DNA of 19,793 bases from JBEIJQ01 sp040380145 (GCA_040380145.1 JBEIJQ010000049.1:1-19793); one strand, 5' to 3'. Shown: positions 1-7,269, counted from the first letter of the stretch. The notes: generated from the letters alone by a model not told the origin. Translations and numbers: made by a program.

Positions 1-138
1 GCAACACTTTTTTCATTAACCAGCATCGTGCCGCGGTTAACACTCCGCCACACATCAGCCCCCCGATCCTCGAATACAGCCAATCCCAACTCCACCCCAA
101 ATGAGCGGAGCGCCAAATTTTCAATCCCCCAAGCCCCC

Positions 139-999
139 TCACCCCAATTGAAGAATTTTTTCCAAAGCCGTGCGGATCAGTTCGGCTTCGAGGGCGGCGG
201 GGTTATTGGCGAAAGTGCCCAAGCGGCGGTTGGCCAAGATCACGCTGAGGGAAAGCGCTTCGTGGCCCAGCAACCGGCACATCCCGTAGATGGCCGAGGT
301 TTCCATTTCGAAGTTCGTGACCCGATGGCCGCCCCGTTGGACGCGGCCCAAGCGCTCGGGCAGATCGGGCAGGGCCGCCGTGGCCCGGAGGCTGCGCCCC
401 TGTGGCCCGTAAAAGCCCGGACAAGTGACCGTGATGCCCTGCTGCCAGTCGGCAAAAAGATCGAGCAGTTGACGGGAGCCCGCCACCACATAAGGAACGG
501 GCAGACCGGGCAGTTCCAATCGAAAAGCCTCGGCGATGTCCTTTTCCTCTTCGGTGAACACGGGCTTATAAAAGTCGAGCAGGTTGTCAAGCCCCGCCCC
601 GAACGAAGAAGCGAGAAAAGTGCCCGGCTCCAAGTCCGGCTGCATGCTGCCAGAGGTGCCCAAGCGGACGATGTGGATTTTTTTTGGCTCCGGGCGCAGA
701 GAGCGCGTGCCCAGATCGATGTTGAACAGCGCGTCCAATTCGTTGAGGACGATGTCTATGTTGTCGGGGCCGATGCCGGTGGAGATCACGGAGATCCGCT
801 TGCCGGCGATTTCGCCCGTGTGGGTGACGAACTCCCGTTTTTGTCGGCGGACATCGATCCGATCGAAGTGGGCCGACACCTTGGGCACACGGTCGGGGTC
901 GCCCACGGTCAGCACGATGGGGGCCACTTCTTCGGGGTGCAGGGCCAAGTGGTAGATGCTGCCATCGGGCCCGAGCACTAGTTCTGAGGATCGGAACAT
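139..999 (-). CDS. Uridine phosphorylase-like nucleoside phosphorylase
   Basis: This 286-residue protein belongs to the PNP/UDP phosphorylase family, cytosolic enzymes that split nucleosides with phosphate into base and (deoxy)ribose-1-phosphate for salvage. Visible family motifs are GDPDRV near residues 33-38 (phosphate side), STGIGPDN near 73-80, GTSG near 114-117 and FEMETSAIY near 230-238, the ribose/base-contacting segment. The length is slightly above the roughly 250 residues of enterobacterial Udp. The ATG at 999 lies 6 bases after the stop of the upstream lipoprotein gene, so it is the last gene of a minus-strand operon (glycosyltransferase, lipoprotein, phosphorylase). No terminator is evident in the 138 bases downstream. 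The family is clear from the motifs. Uridine as the preferred substrate is inferred, and a purine or broader specificity is possible. Confidence 0.9.
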   Translation of the reverse strand: MFRSSELVLGPDGSIYHLALHPEEVAPIVLTVGDPDRVPKVSAHFDRIDVRRQKREFVTHTGEIAGKRISVISTGIGPDNIDIVLNELDALFNIDLGTRSLRPEPKKIHIVRLGTSGSMQPDLEPGTFLASSFGAGLDNLLDFYKPVFTEEEKDIAEAFRLELPGLPVPYVVAGSRQLLDLFADWQQGITVTCPGFYGPQGRSLRATAALPDLPERLGRVQRGGHRVTNFEMETSAIYGMCRLLGHEALSLSVILANRRLGTFANNPAALEAELIRTALEKILQLG

Positions 1000-1005
1000 G
1001 GGGTG

Positions 1006-2502
1006 TCAATCTGCTTTTTGAAAACGATAGCCTCGGAAACACAGGATGTCGATCCGGCGGTTTTCGAACTGGCGGATGGTTTTTCGGGCCGGGCCGTTGC
1101 CGTCGGCGGGCACATCTTCGTAAATGGGCTGGATCGAGAAGCCCGGACAAGAAAGGTAATCGCCCGTTTCGTCGGACGCGTGGTAGGGAAAATGGGTGCC
1201 GTATTTTTTCAACATCCGGCATACAAATCGGGTATAATCATAGCCCTTGCACACATACTCAGAGGGAGGAAAGCGGTAAGTCTGATAGAAGCGGTACCGC
1301 CACTGCACCACCTTTTCGTCTTGCGACGACAGAAAAGTCTCCATCGGGATAAACACGCCGAGGTTTTCGAGGTCGTCCATGCCGATGCGGTTGAGTTCGT
1401 ACCAGCGCTGGGTACCGAAAACGGCGAGCGGATAAACGGGTTCGGACCGGGTGGTGGCCGAGAGGGCCCTCAACAGATCGGGCACGAAAACCTCGTCGGC
1501 CGATGGCACGAGGATCACATTGGTATCGGTCGTGGACAGGTTTGGGCGGAAATCAGCCCATTGGAAACTGTCGCGGTGCACGCTGTATTCCAGCAGCGGC
1601 GTTTGGGGGGCCACGGAGCGGAAATGGGCGACCAGGGTCTTGGCCATTTCGTTGGCAGCCGAGTCATTGGGCCAAGCGAGATGGTATCGGGCCGAGTTTC
1701 CGTATCTGGCCCGCGCATAATCGAGCTGGGCCGTCAACTGGGCGCGGGAGCCGGGGTTGAGCTGCACATAAAAAGGGTTGTCGAGCACCAGCGCCTCTTT
1801 GGGGTTGATGGGCGAAACGAGCGGAATCTGCCGGCGCTTGGCAAATTCGGCCGCTTGGCGCAGATGCTCCGGGTTGGCGGGTCCCATGATGGCATCCGCC
1901 GAGAGCAGTTCGGGCCGATCCAGCACGGCTCCGAAGCCCAGGGAGTCCGGCTCGCTGTCGAGCACCAATATCTCGATATCCAGCAGGTCAGTCTTTTGCA
2001 GATCGGCCACGGCCATTTTCACGCCTTCATAAAAGTCGAGGGCCAGGAAAGAGCGTTTCGACAAGCCGCCCTTGGCGGCGTATTCCCCGCTCCGAAAAGG
2101 CAGGATCAGGGCCAGCCGGTAATCGCTTTTCGGGTTGGGCGGGAGCTTGGCGGGCCTGGTCGCCACTTGGCGGAGCGTATCGGATTTGACCCGTCTGCCG
2201 TCCACCACGTAACTTTTGAGCACGATCCATTGCGCATCGCCGCTCAAGGTATCGAGCACCACGAGGGTGTCGGTGCGCGGCTGCACGGGCTTTGCTGCCA
2301 CGGGCCCCTCTTTGGGCGTGACCGGGTTTTCGGTTTTGGGGCCGACCAGGGCCGGAGCGTCTTTTTTCACCTTCACCTCGTCCAGTTCAGCGGTGGTCTT
2401 GCAGGATTGGAAAAGAAAAAAGGGGCACGCCCCAAAAAGGACGGCAAACAAGAAAGCGGCGGTTTTGGACGAAAAACGGGCGAAAAGAGCGGGGCGCGTC
2501 AT
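1006..2502 (-). CDS. Lipoprotein with periplasmic-binding-protein (ABC substrate-binding / LpoA-like) fold
   Basis: The 498-residue product starts with a basic N-terminus and a hydrophobic stretch (about residues 13-31) ending in FQSC, so Cys34 is the likely lipidated residue; Cys26 is a weaker alternative. A charged, proline-rich linker follows to about residue 125. The rest reads as a type 1 periplasmic-binding fold (Peripla_BP_6-like): LALILPFRSG near the domain start, then alternating beta/alpha segments such as DAIMGPANPEHLRQAAEFA and IPLVSPINP. Proteins of this kind in Bacteroidota are usually labelled amino-acid ABC transporter substrate-binding proteins and often carry LysM domains; I see no LysM here and no transporter permease nearby. 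A cell-wall role like LpoA is as plausible as solute binding. The gene starts 11 bases after the glycosyltransferase stop and ends 6 bases before the phosphorylase start. Confidence 0.8.
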   Translation of the reverse strand: MTRPALFARFSSKTAAFLFAVLFGACPFFLFQSCKTTAELDEVKVKKDAPALVGPKTENPVTPKEGPVAAKPVQPRTDTLVVLDTLSGDAQWIVLKSYVVDGRRVKSDTLRQVATRPAKLPPNPKSDYRLALILPFRSGEYAAKGGLSKRSFLALDFYEGVKMAVADLQKTDLLDIEILVLDSEPDSLGFGAVLDRPELLSADAIMGPANPEHLRQAAEFAKRRQIPLVSPINPKEALVLDNPFYVQLNPGSRAQLTAQLDYARARYGNSARYHLAWPNDSAANEMAKTLVAHFRSVAPQTPLLEYSVHRDSFQWADFRPNLSTTDTNVILVPSADEVFVPDLLRALSATTRSEPVYPLAVFGTQRWYELNRIGMDDLENLGVFIPMETFLSSQDEKVVQWRYRFYQTYRFPPSEYVCKGYDYTRFVCRMLKKYGTHFPYHASDETGDYLSCPGFSIQPIYEDVPADGNGPARKTIRQFENRRIDILCFRGYRFQKAD

Positions 2503-2513
2503 GGCGAAAAACC

Positions 2514-3272
2514 TCAGGAAGTGGGTTTGTTGTGCTTGTACAGCGAAAGTTTGGCCAGGCCGATCCGCTGGAAAAAATGGCCGAGCGACACCCGGAGCAC
2601 GCCGAGGCCATATTGCATGCTGCGGCGGAAATTGATCGAAGACGCCTCGTCGAAGTACTTGGTCGGGCAGGTTACCTCGGCGATGTCGAATTTAGCATAA
2701 ACGATCTGCGAGAGCATCTCGTTGTCGAACACGAAATCGTCGGAGTTGGTGTTGAAAGAAATCGTTTCGAGCACTTGGCGCGAAAAAGCGCGATAGCCCG
2801 TATGGTATTCCGACAGTTTGTAGTTGATCAACAGGTTCTGCGAAAGGGTGAGGAACCGGTTGAACACATATTTGTACATCGGCATGCCCCCGCGCAGGGC
2901 GCCCTTGCCCAAGATGCGGGAGCCCAGCACCACCGGATACAGGTCCTCGCCGATGATGTTGACCATGCTGGGGATGAGCTTCGGCGTGTACTGATAATCG
3001 GGGTGCAGCATGATCACGATGTCGGCCCCGATCTCCAGGGCCTTGTTGTACAGCGATTTCTGGTTGCCGCCGTAGCCCCTGTTTTTCTCGTGCACGATGA
3101 TGTGCCGGATGCCGAGGCGCTTGCCCACCTCCACGGTATGGTCGCGGCTGGCGTCGTCGCAGAGGATGACGTCGTCCACCAAATCGAAGGGAATCTCGGC
3201 GTAGGTCATTTCGAGCGTTTTTTCCGCGTTGTAGGCCGGCAGTACGACCACGACCTTTTTTCCTTTGTACAT
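2514..3272 (-). CDS. Family 2 glycosyltransferase (polyprenol-phosphate sugar synthase-like)
   Basis: A 252-residue GT-A glycosyltransferase. It opens with VVVVLPAYNAEKTL, has the nucleotide-binding CDDASRDHT near residues 38-46, and HPDYQYTPK near 93-101 where the family carries its metal-binding acidic motif. It resembles the soluble catalytic domain of dolichyl/undecaprenyl-phosphate mannose or glucose synthases; no C-terminal membrane helices are visible. I chose the ATG at 3272 because the VVVLPAYN strand normally begins within a few residues of the start. A longer frame back to 3431 would add 53 non-conserved residues and run across the promoter at 3360-3367. It is the first gene of the three-gene minus-strand operon. 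The donor sugar and acceptor cannot be read from the sequence. Confidence 0.88.
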   Translation of the reverse strand: MYKGKKVVVVLPAYNAEKTLEMTYAEIPFDLVDDVILCDDASRDHTVEVGKRLGIRHIIVHEKNRGYGGNQKSLYNKALEIGADIVIMLHPDYQYTPKLIPSMVNIIGEDLYPVVLGSRILGKGALRGGMPMYKYVFNRFLTLSQNLLINYKLSEYHTGYRAFSRQVLETISFNTNSDDFVFDNEMLSQIVYAKFDIAEVTCPTKYFDEASSINFRRSMQYGLGVLRVSLGHFFQRIGLAKLSLYKHNKPTS

Positions 3273-3315
3273 AACGGATCGGGAGTGGGCTATTCGAAAA
3301 AGGGTAAAGCGAGGT

Positions 3316-3336
3316 GCGCGCTTCGCGCGTTTTTTT
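3316..3336 (+). terminator. GC hairpin followed by a T tract (terminator-like)
   Basis: GCGCG (3316-3320), a three-base loop CTT, then CGCGC (3324-3328), followed by G and seven T on the plus strand. This has the form of an intrinsic terminator for plus-strand transcription, but no plus-strand gene lies upstream within the window. On the minus strand it would sit in the untranslated leader of the glycosyltransferase mRNA. It may be only a leader structure. Confidence 0.3.
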
Positions 3337-3359
3337 CGGGACAAAAATTTTTGACGGGA

Positions 3360-3367
3360 CAAAAGTA
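3360..3367 (-). promoter_or_regulatory. Bacteroidota-type -7 element of the glycosyltransferase operon
   Basis: On the minus strand this reads TACTTTTG, a full match to the Bacteroidota -7 consensus TAnnTTTG. It lies 87 bases upstream of the ATG at 3272. A TTTG that could act as the -33 element lies 16 bases further upstream. The transcript would begin inside TTTTGTCCCG repeats and carry a GCGCG/CGCGC hairpin (3316-3328) in its leader. Confidence 0.6.
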
Positions 3368-3483
3368 AACAAAAAGCCGCGCGCAAACCCCGTGTCCCAG
3401 TGGTCGCATCGAGAAACAGGTGGGGGGCCAAGAGTTCTTCAAATTTTGCGGAAATTTTTTTTCGAAAAAAAAGAAGAAAAAAA

Positions 3484-3517
3484 CCTCCTTGGAAATTTGG
3501 CCAAGGTCTTTTTTTTT
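3484..3517. terminator. Bidirectional terminator-like hairpin between divergent genes
   Basis: CCTTGG (3487-3492), an eight-base loop, then CCAAGG (3501-3506), with a run of T after it on the plus strand and, after two more bases, a T run on the minus strand as well. Both strands therefore show a stem plus U-tract form. It lies between two divergently transcribed genes, where a terminator is not needed for either. It could insulate the promoters or attenuate transcription reaching ribBA from further upstream. Confidence 0.35.
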
Positions 3518-3657
3518 AAAAAAATAAATGAAAACCAGAAAAATGCAAAACAAAAAAAACCCATCCGCATTTCTTTGACATGGCCAAGCCCTGTTTTCGA
3601 ACGTTTCGCGGCGTCAAAATATCGGCCGACTTGAAAATCTATTGGCCAATCTGGGTT

Positions 3658-3664
3658 TATTTTG
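3658..3664 (+). promoter_or_regulatory. Possible -7 element of ribBA
   Basis: TATTTTG lies 45 bases upstream of the ribBA ATG at 3710. It is one base short of the TAnnTTTG consensus, so this is a weak call based on position and similarity. Confidence 0.3.
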
Positions 3665-3709
3665 TGCCCCGGTCTCACCAAGCAACCGCATAAACCACTC
3701 TCCCCTTAC

Positions 3710-4927
3710 ATGTCCCAAACGCTCAACAGCATCGAGGAGGCACTCGAAGATCTCCGCAACGGCAAGGTCATCATCGTCGTGGACGACGAAGACCGCGAAA
3801 ACGAAGGGGACTTCATCTGCGCCGCCGAAACCATCACGCCCGAGATCGTGAACTTCATGGCACGCTACGGCAGGGGACTGATCTGTGCCCCCATCACCGA
3901 GGAGCGCTGCGAAGAACTGGGCCTACAGCTGATGGTCAACTCCAACACGGCCATGCACGAAACGGCGTTCACGGTATCGATAGACCTCATCGGCCACGGC
4001 TGTACCACCGGCATTTCCGCCTACGACCGGGCCACCTGCATCCGCGCCCTGTGCGATCCGTCCATTTCGCCCGGGGAATTTGCCCGTCCGGGGCATATTT
4101 TTCCGCTCAAGGCCAAAAAAGGCGGCGTGCTCCGGCGCACCGGCCACACCGAGGCGGCCGTTGACCTGGCCCGATTGGCAGGCTTCTATCCGGCCGGTTG
4201 CCTCGTCGAGATCCTCAACGAGGACGGCTCCATGGCCCGTCTGCCGCAGTTGTTCGAAGTGGCCGAAGAGCACGGCCTCAAGATCATCAGTATCAAAGAT
4301 CTCGTGGCCTACCGGATGCGCACCGAACGGATCGTGCGCCGCGAAGTATCGGTCAACATGCCCACCAAGTACGGCAGTTTCGAACTCATCGCCTATCGCC
4401 AATCGACGACAGACGAAATCCACCTCGCCCTCAAAAAAGGGACTTGGAAGGAAGACGAACCGGTGCTTGTCCGCGTGCACTCTTCCTGCGAAACGGGCGA
4501 CATACTCGGCTCCATGCGCTGCGACTGTGGCGACCAACTGCACCTGGCCATGCAGATGGTGGAGCGCGAGGGCAAGGGCGTGGTACTGTACATGCGCCAA
4601 GAAGGGCGCGGCATCGGCCTGCTCAACAAACTCAAGGCATACCACCTGCAAGAGCAGGGTCTCGACACCGTCGAAGCCAATGTCCAACTCGGTTTCCAAA
4701 TGGACCAGCGCGACTACGGCGTGGGCGCCCAGATCCTCCGAGACCTCGGCCTCGGCAAAATCCGCCTGATCTCCAACAACCCCAAAAAACGCATCGGGCT
4801 CATCGGATACGGACTCGAGATCGTGGACAATGTGCCCATCGAAACCGTGCCCAACGAACACAACGAGCACTACCTGAAAACCAAACGCGACAAAATGGGA
4901 CACCAGATCCTGCGCGGCCGAAAGTGA
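3710..4927 (+). CDS. ribBA: Bifunctional riboflavin enzyme: DHBP synthase / GTP cyclohydrolase II
   Basis: The 405-residue protein joins the two committed enzymes of riboflavin synthesis. Residues 1 to about 205 are 3,4-dihydroxy-2-butanone-4-phosphate synthase, made from ribulose-5-phosphate: DDEDRENEGD at 25-34, RPGHIFPL at 126-133 and RRTGHTEAAVDL at 142-153. Residues about 210-405 are GTP cyclohydrolase II: zinc ligands Cys260, Cys271 and Cys273 in the CETGDILGSMRCDCG segment, RQEGRGIGL at 296-304 and the RDYGVGAQIL segment at 334-343. All key residues I can name are present, so both halves should be active. The ATG at 3710 fits the family start; the in-frame ATG at 3662 would add 16 unrelated residues. 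The ECF sigma gene starts 10 bases after its stop, suggesting one transcript. No FMN riboswitch was seen upstream. Confidence 0.97.
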   Translation: MSQTLNSIEEALEDLRNGKVIIVVDDEDRENEGDFICAAETITPEIVNFMARYGRGLICAPITEERCEELGLQLMVNSNTAMHETAFTVSIDLIGHGCTTGISAYDRATCIRALCDPSISPGEFARPGHIFPLKAKKGGVLRRTGHTEAAVDLARLAGFYPAGCLVEILNEDGSMARLPQLFEVAEEHGLKIISIKDLVAYRMRTERIVRREVSVNMPTKYGSFELIAYRQSTTDEIHLALKKGTWKEDEPVLVRVHSSCETGDILGSMRCDCGDQLHLAMQMVEREGKGVVLYMRQEGRGIGLLNKLKAYHLQEQGLDTVEANVQLGFQMDQRDYGVGAQILRDLGLGKIRLISNNPKKRIGLIGYGLEIVDNVPIETVPNEHNEHYLKTKRDKMGHQILRGRK

Positions 4928-4937
4928 TCTACTGGGC

Positions 4938-5522
4938 ATGGACGAAACGAGCACACGGGACGAGCGGGTAAAATTGTTGGCCCTGATCAAAAAAGGCGAC
5001 CAACAAACCCTGCAGCAGCTGTACGAAGAATTGCGGCGGCCTTTCATCGTATGGGCAACCCAAATCCTGAAATGCCCCGAAGAAGACGGCCTGGAAATCT
5101 ACCAACGCTCTTTCACCGTCCTGTACCTCAATATCAGCAACGGCAAACTGGCCGTGCTGACCAGTTCGCTCAAGACCTATCTTTTTTCCATCGGGAGAAA
5201 CCTCTACAAAGAATGGGCCCGTGGCCAACAACGCTATGCGTTCGGACTCGACCACAACCAAGAATTTGACGACTACCTGGATTTCAATATCTTCGAACAG
5301 CAACAAGGCTATGTGCAACAAAAAGAAGCCGTGCGCAGGTTGTTGCAACACATCGGCGATCCCTGCAAGACCCTTTTGGAACTGATCTACCTGCAAGGAT
5401 ACTCCTACACGGAAGTCGTGCAAGAACTGCAATACAACAACGAACAGGTGGCTCGGAAGCGCAAGTGCATGTGCCTGAAAAAATTGCGCGAGGCCCTCGC
5501 CGCGAACCCCCATCTCTTGTGA
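4938..5522 (+). CDS. ECF-type RNA polymerase sigma factor
   Basis: A 194-residue sigma-70-family protein of the extracytoplasmic-function group. Region 2 spans about residues 18-95, with LYEELRRPFIVWA and the LKTYLFSIGRNLYKEW segment typical of Bacteroidota sigma factors. Region 4 spans about 130-190, including LLELIYLQGYSYTEVVQEL and the helix-turn-helix continuation NNEQVARKRK with a basic tail. Such proteins direct core polymerase to specific promoters. No anti-sigma (FecR or RseA-like) gene lies next to it. Instead it starts 10 bases after ribBA and its TGA overlaps the GTG start of the next gene by four bases. The trigger and regulon cannot be read from the window. Two cysteines in KCMCLKK near the end could be redox-sensitive, but this is speculation. 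Confidence 0.85.
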   Translation: MDETSTRDERVKLLALIKKGDQQTLQQLYEELRRPFIVWATQILKCPEEDGLEIYQRSFTVLYLNISNGKLAVLTSSLKTYLFSIGRNLYKEWARGQQRYAFGLDHNQEFDDYLDFNIFEQQQGYVQQKEAVRRLLQHIGDPCKTLLELIYLQGYSYTEVVQELQYNNEQVARKRKCMCLKKLREALAANPHLL

Positions 5523-6109
5523 ACTACCTGGCCCACACCCACCTGTCTTTCGGCCGGCCGGCTTGGGTGGCGGGTAATTTCTTGGCCGATGTGCTGCGGG
5601 GCAGACAGGCGTTCGAAAACCTGCCCGAAGATGTCCGGCAGGGCGTGGCGCTCCACGAAGCCATCGACGAGTTCACCGACAGTCACCCGCTGGTCCGCGA
5701 AAGCGTGGCCCTGCTCCGGCCGCGACAGGGCCGATATGCCGGCGTCGTGCTGGATATCCTGTACGACCACCTCTTGGCCCGCCACTGGGAACGGTTTTCC
5801 GAAACCGACCTGGACTCGTTTTCCATGGAGGCCTATGCCGCTTACCGCGCACATGCACACCTCATGCCGGATCCCGTCTGGGCACGCCTCGATCGGATGA
5901 TCGCGCACAACTGGCTGACGGGTTACGACACGGTGGAAAGCCTCCGGTTCGTGTTCGCCCGCATGACCGAGCGGGCCAGTTTCGAAAACCGGTTCCACGA
6001 GGCACACGAAGAAATGGACCGCCACGGCCCCGTACTCGAAACCGCGTTTTTGGCCTTCTACCCCGAATTGATCGACCACGCGCGCTCGGTGGCTGCGGCT
6101 TTTCCGTAG
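5519..6109 (+). CDS. Acyl carrier protein phosphodiesterase-like protein (AcpH / DUF479)
   Basis: From GTG 5519 the product is 196 residues, close to the 193 of E. coli AcpH, which removes the phosphopantetheine arm from acyl carrier protein. It begins NYLAHTHLSF, matching the NFLAH start of the family. It has GNFLADVLRG near residues 19-28 and the metal-binding HEAIDEFTDSH near 46-56, followed by the conserved Asp/His segment LDILYDHLLARHW. I chose GTG over the ATG at 5465, which would add 18 residues encoded in the sigma gene's C-terminal coding region and absent from the family. The GTGA overlap with the sigma stop indicates translational coupling. The enzymatic role is inferred from family membership; other HD-like hydrolase activity is possible. 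Confidence 0.85.
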   Translation: MNYLAHTHLSFGRPAWVAGNFLADVLRGRQAFENLPEDVRQGVALHEAIDEFTDSHPLVRESVALLRPRQGRYAGVVLDILYDHLLARHWERFSETDLDSFSMEAYAAYRAHAHLMPDPVWARLDRMIAHNWLTGYDTVESLRFVFARMTERASFENRFHEAHEEMDRHGPVLETAFLAFYPELIDHARSVAAAFP

Positions 6110-6172
6110 GCCTCCGTCCCTTTCCGGCAACGAGCGGGCCCCGATCTTTTGGTCGCTGACCGCGTTTATCCG

Positions 6173-6180
6173 TATCTTTC
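6173..6180 (+). promoter_or_regulatory. Weak candidate -7 element upstream of the lipid kinase
   Basis: TATCTTTC matches TAnnTTTG at five of the six fixed positions and lies 38 bases before the ATG at 6219. The 109-base gap after the AcpH-like gene is long enough to hold a promoter. Low confidence. Confidence 0.25.
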
Positions 6181-6218
6181 CGCTGTTTTTCTTCGTGTTC
6201 CACTCCAAAATCCTCTGA

Positions 6219-7163
6219 ATGGCCGCCGCGGAAACTTGGTTCGTCATCGTCAATCCGGCCGCGGGCGGCGGTCGGGGCCTGCGGCGTTGGCCCGCCGTGG
6301 AAGCGGAGCTGAAGCGGAAAGGCATCGATTTCGAGGCCGTTTTCACCGAACGGAAAATGCACGCGGCCGAACTGGCGGCCCAGGCCGCGGAGCGCGGCTT
6401 CCGGCGCTTTGCCGCAGTGGGCGGCGACGGGGTCGCCAACGAGGTGGTCAACGGCCTGATGGAACAGACCGCCGCGCCTTCCCGGGAATGCACGCTCGCC
6501 GTGATCCCCTCGGGCACCGGCAACGATTGGCTCAAGACCTACGGCATCCCGCCGGATTTCCGGCACTGCATCGGGCTGATGGCCGAGGGCCACCGGCGTT
6601 GGCAAGATGTGGGCCGGGCCGATTGGACCGATGCCGATGGAAAGCCCCGGCACCGCTTTTTTTTCAATGTGGCGGGCATGGGCTACGATGCAGCCGTGAC
6701 CAAGGATTCCAACGAGACGACGGGCCTTTTTTCCAATAAAATTTTTTATTTTTATTTGATAGTAAAAGGATTGTGGAAATATCGCTGCGGAAAAGGACGC
6801 ATCGTCCTCGGCAGCGGAAAGGTGATCGAGGAAAAAATCTACAACCTCACCGCGGGGATCTGCCGCTTCAACGGCGGCGGCGTGCAGCTCACCCCCCACG
6901 CCGTGCCCGACGACGGCCTGTTGGCGATTTCCCTCGTTCCCGAGGTGTCGGCCTGGTACGCCATCCGGCACACGCCGCGCTTTTACGACGGCAGCATGCT
7001 CTCGCACCCGCTCGTGTTCAGCACTCAGGACACTTCCCTGCAAGTGGAGCCGCTCGACGAGGTGCCCATCGGGTTGGAAGTGGACGGAGAATACCTTGGC
7101 ACGGCCCCCTTTTCGCTGGGCATCATCGAAAGGGCGATCCGGATCGTGGCGCCCGAGCGTTGA
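6219..7163 (+). CDS. Diacylglycerol kinase family lipid kinase
   Basis: A 314-residue member of the DAGK_cat/YegS/DgkB family, soluble or membrane-associated kinases that phosphorylate diacylglycerol, sphingoid bases or related lipids with ATP. Motifs are NPAAGGGRG at 12-20, the nucleotide-binding GGDGVANEV at 68-76, PSGTGNDW at 97-104 and the C-terminal VDGEYLGTAP at 288-297. The GGDG and SGTGND motifs are intact, so activity is expected. The ATG at 6219 places the first beta strand at the usual distance. Codons 173-188 (6735-6782) are almost all A- or T-ending, in contrast to the GC-ending codons on both sides. The lipid substrate cannot be determined. Confidence 0.93.
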   Translation: MAAAETWFVIVNPAAGGGRGLRRWPAVEAELKRKGIDFEAVFTERKMHAAELAAQAAERGFRRFAAVGGDGVANEVVNGLMEQTAAPSRECTLAVIPSGTGNDWLKTYGIPPDFRHCIGLMAEGHRRWQDVGRADWTDADGKPRHRFFFNVAGMGYDAAVTKDSNETTGLFSNKIFYFYLIVKGLWKYRCGKGRIVLGSGKVIEEKIYNLTAGICRFNGGGVQLTPHAVPDDGLLAISLVPEVSAWYAIRHTPRFYDGSMLSHPLVFSTQDTSLQVEPLDEVPIGLEVDGEYLGTAPFSLGIIERAIRIVAPER

Positions 7164-7205
7164 GCCGACCGATGATTTTTGCCTTCGGACCTCGTTCGAA
7201 AAACG

Positions 7206-7213
7206 TACTTTTG
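7206..7213 (+). promoter_or_regulatory. -7 promoter element of purH
   Basis: TACTTTTG is a full match to TAnnTTTG, 56 bases upstream of the purH ATG. It sits in CGAAAAAC-G-TACTTTTGC-CCGG, which closely resembles the promoter region of the RND pump at 10547-10568. No well-spaced -33 TTTG is obvious. Confidence 0.6.
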
Positions 7214-7269
7214 CCCGGCTTTTTACAAGGACCCGGCCTCCTCTTTTTTTCCAAAAAAACTTCCGACAA

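Larger units (their letters stand above)
3273..3709. other. Divergent A/T-rich intergenic region without a gene
   Basis: These 437 bases separate the minus-strand glycosyltransferase operon from ribBA. They hold the minus-strand promoter at 3360-3367, a tandem 10-mer CGGGACAAAA at 3337-3346 and 3355-3364, and a GC hairpin followed by seven T at 3316-3336. They also hold a perfect (T)8CG(A)8 palindrome at 3455-3472, a CCTTGG/CCAAGG hairpin at 3487-3506 and a possible ribBA -7 element near 3658. Base composition between about 3440 and 3560 is strikingly A/T-rich compared with the flanking genes. I see no FMN riboswitch (no RFN-type conserved core) ahead of ribBA and no convincing reading frame. 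Confidence 0.7.

Noticed and set aside
16..40. TTAACC/GGTTAA inverted repeat after the phosphorylase gene
   Set aside because: The stem is 6 bp with a 13-base loop and has no T run on the minus strand, so it does not qualify as a terminator.
28..981. Plus-strand reading frame of 317 codons
   Set aside because: It is antisense to the nucleoside phosphorylase, whose motifs are clear.
1003..2700. Long plus-strand reading frame of 565 codons
   Set aside because: It lies opposite the lipoprotein and the end of the glycosyltransferase, has no recognisable domain and is rich in residues typical of antisense frames in GC-rich DNA.
3431..3709. Possible FMN riboswitch ahead of ribBA
   Set aside because: The conserved RFN core sequences are not present; the region is mainly A and T runs.
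3923..5047. Minus-strand reading frame of 374 codons
   Set aside because: It is antisense to ribBA and the start of the sigma gene, both of which have complete conserved motifs.
5862..7043. Minus-strand reading frame of 393 codons
   Set aside because: It is antisense to the AcpH-like and lipid kinase genes and has no recognisable domain.
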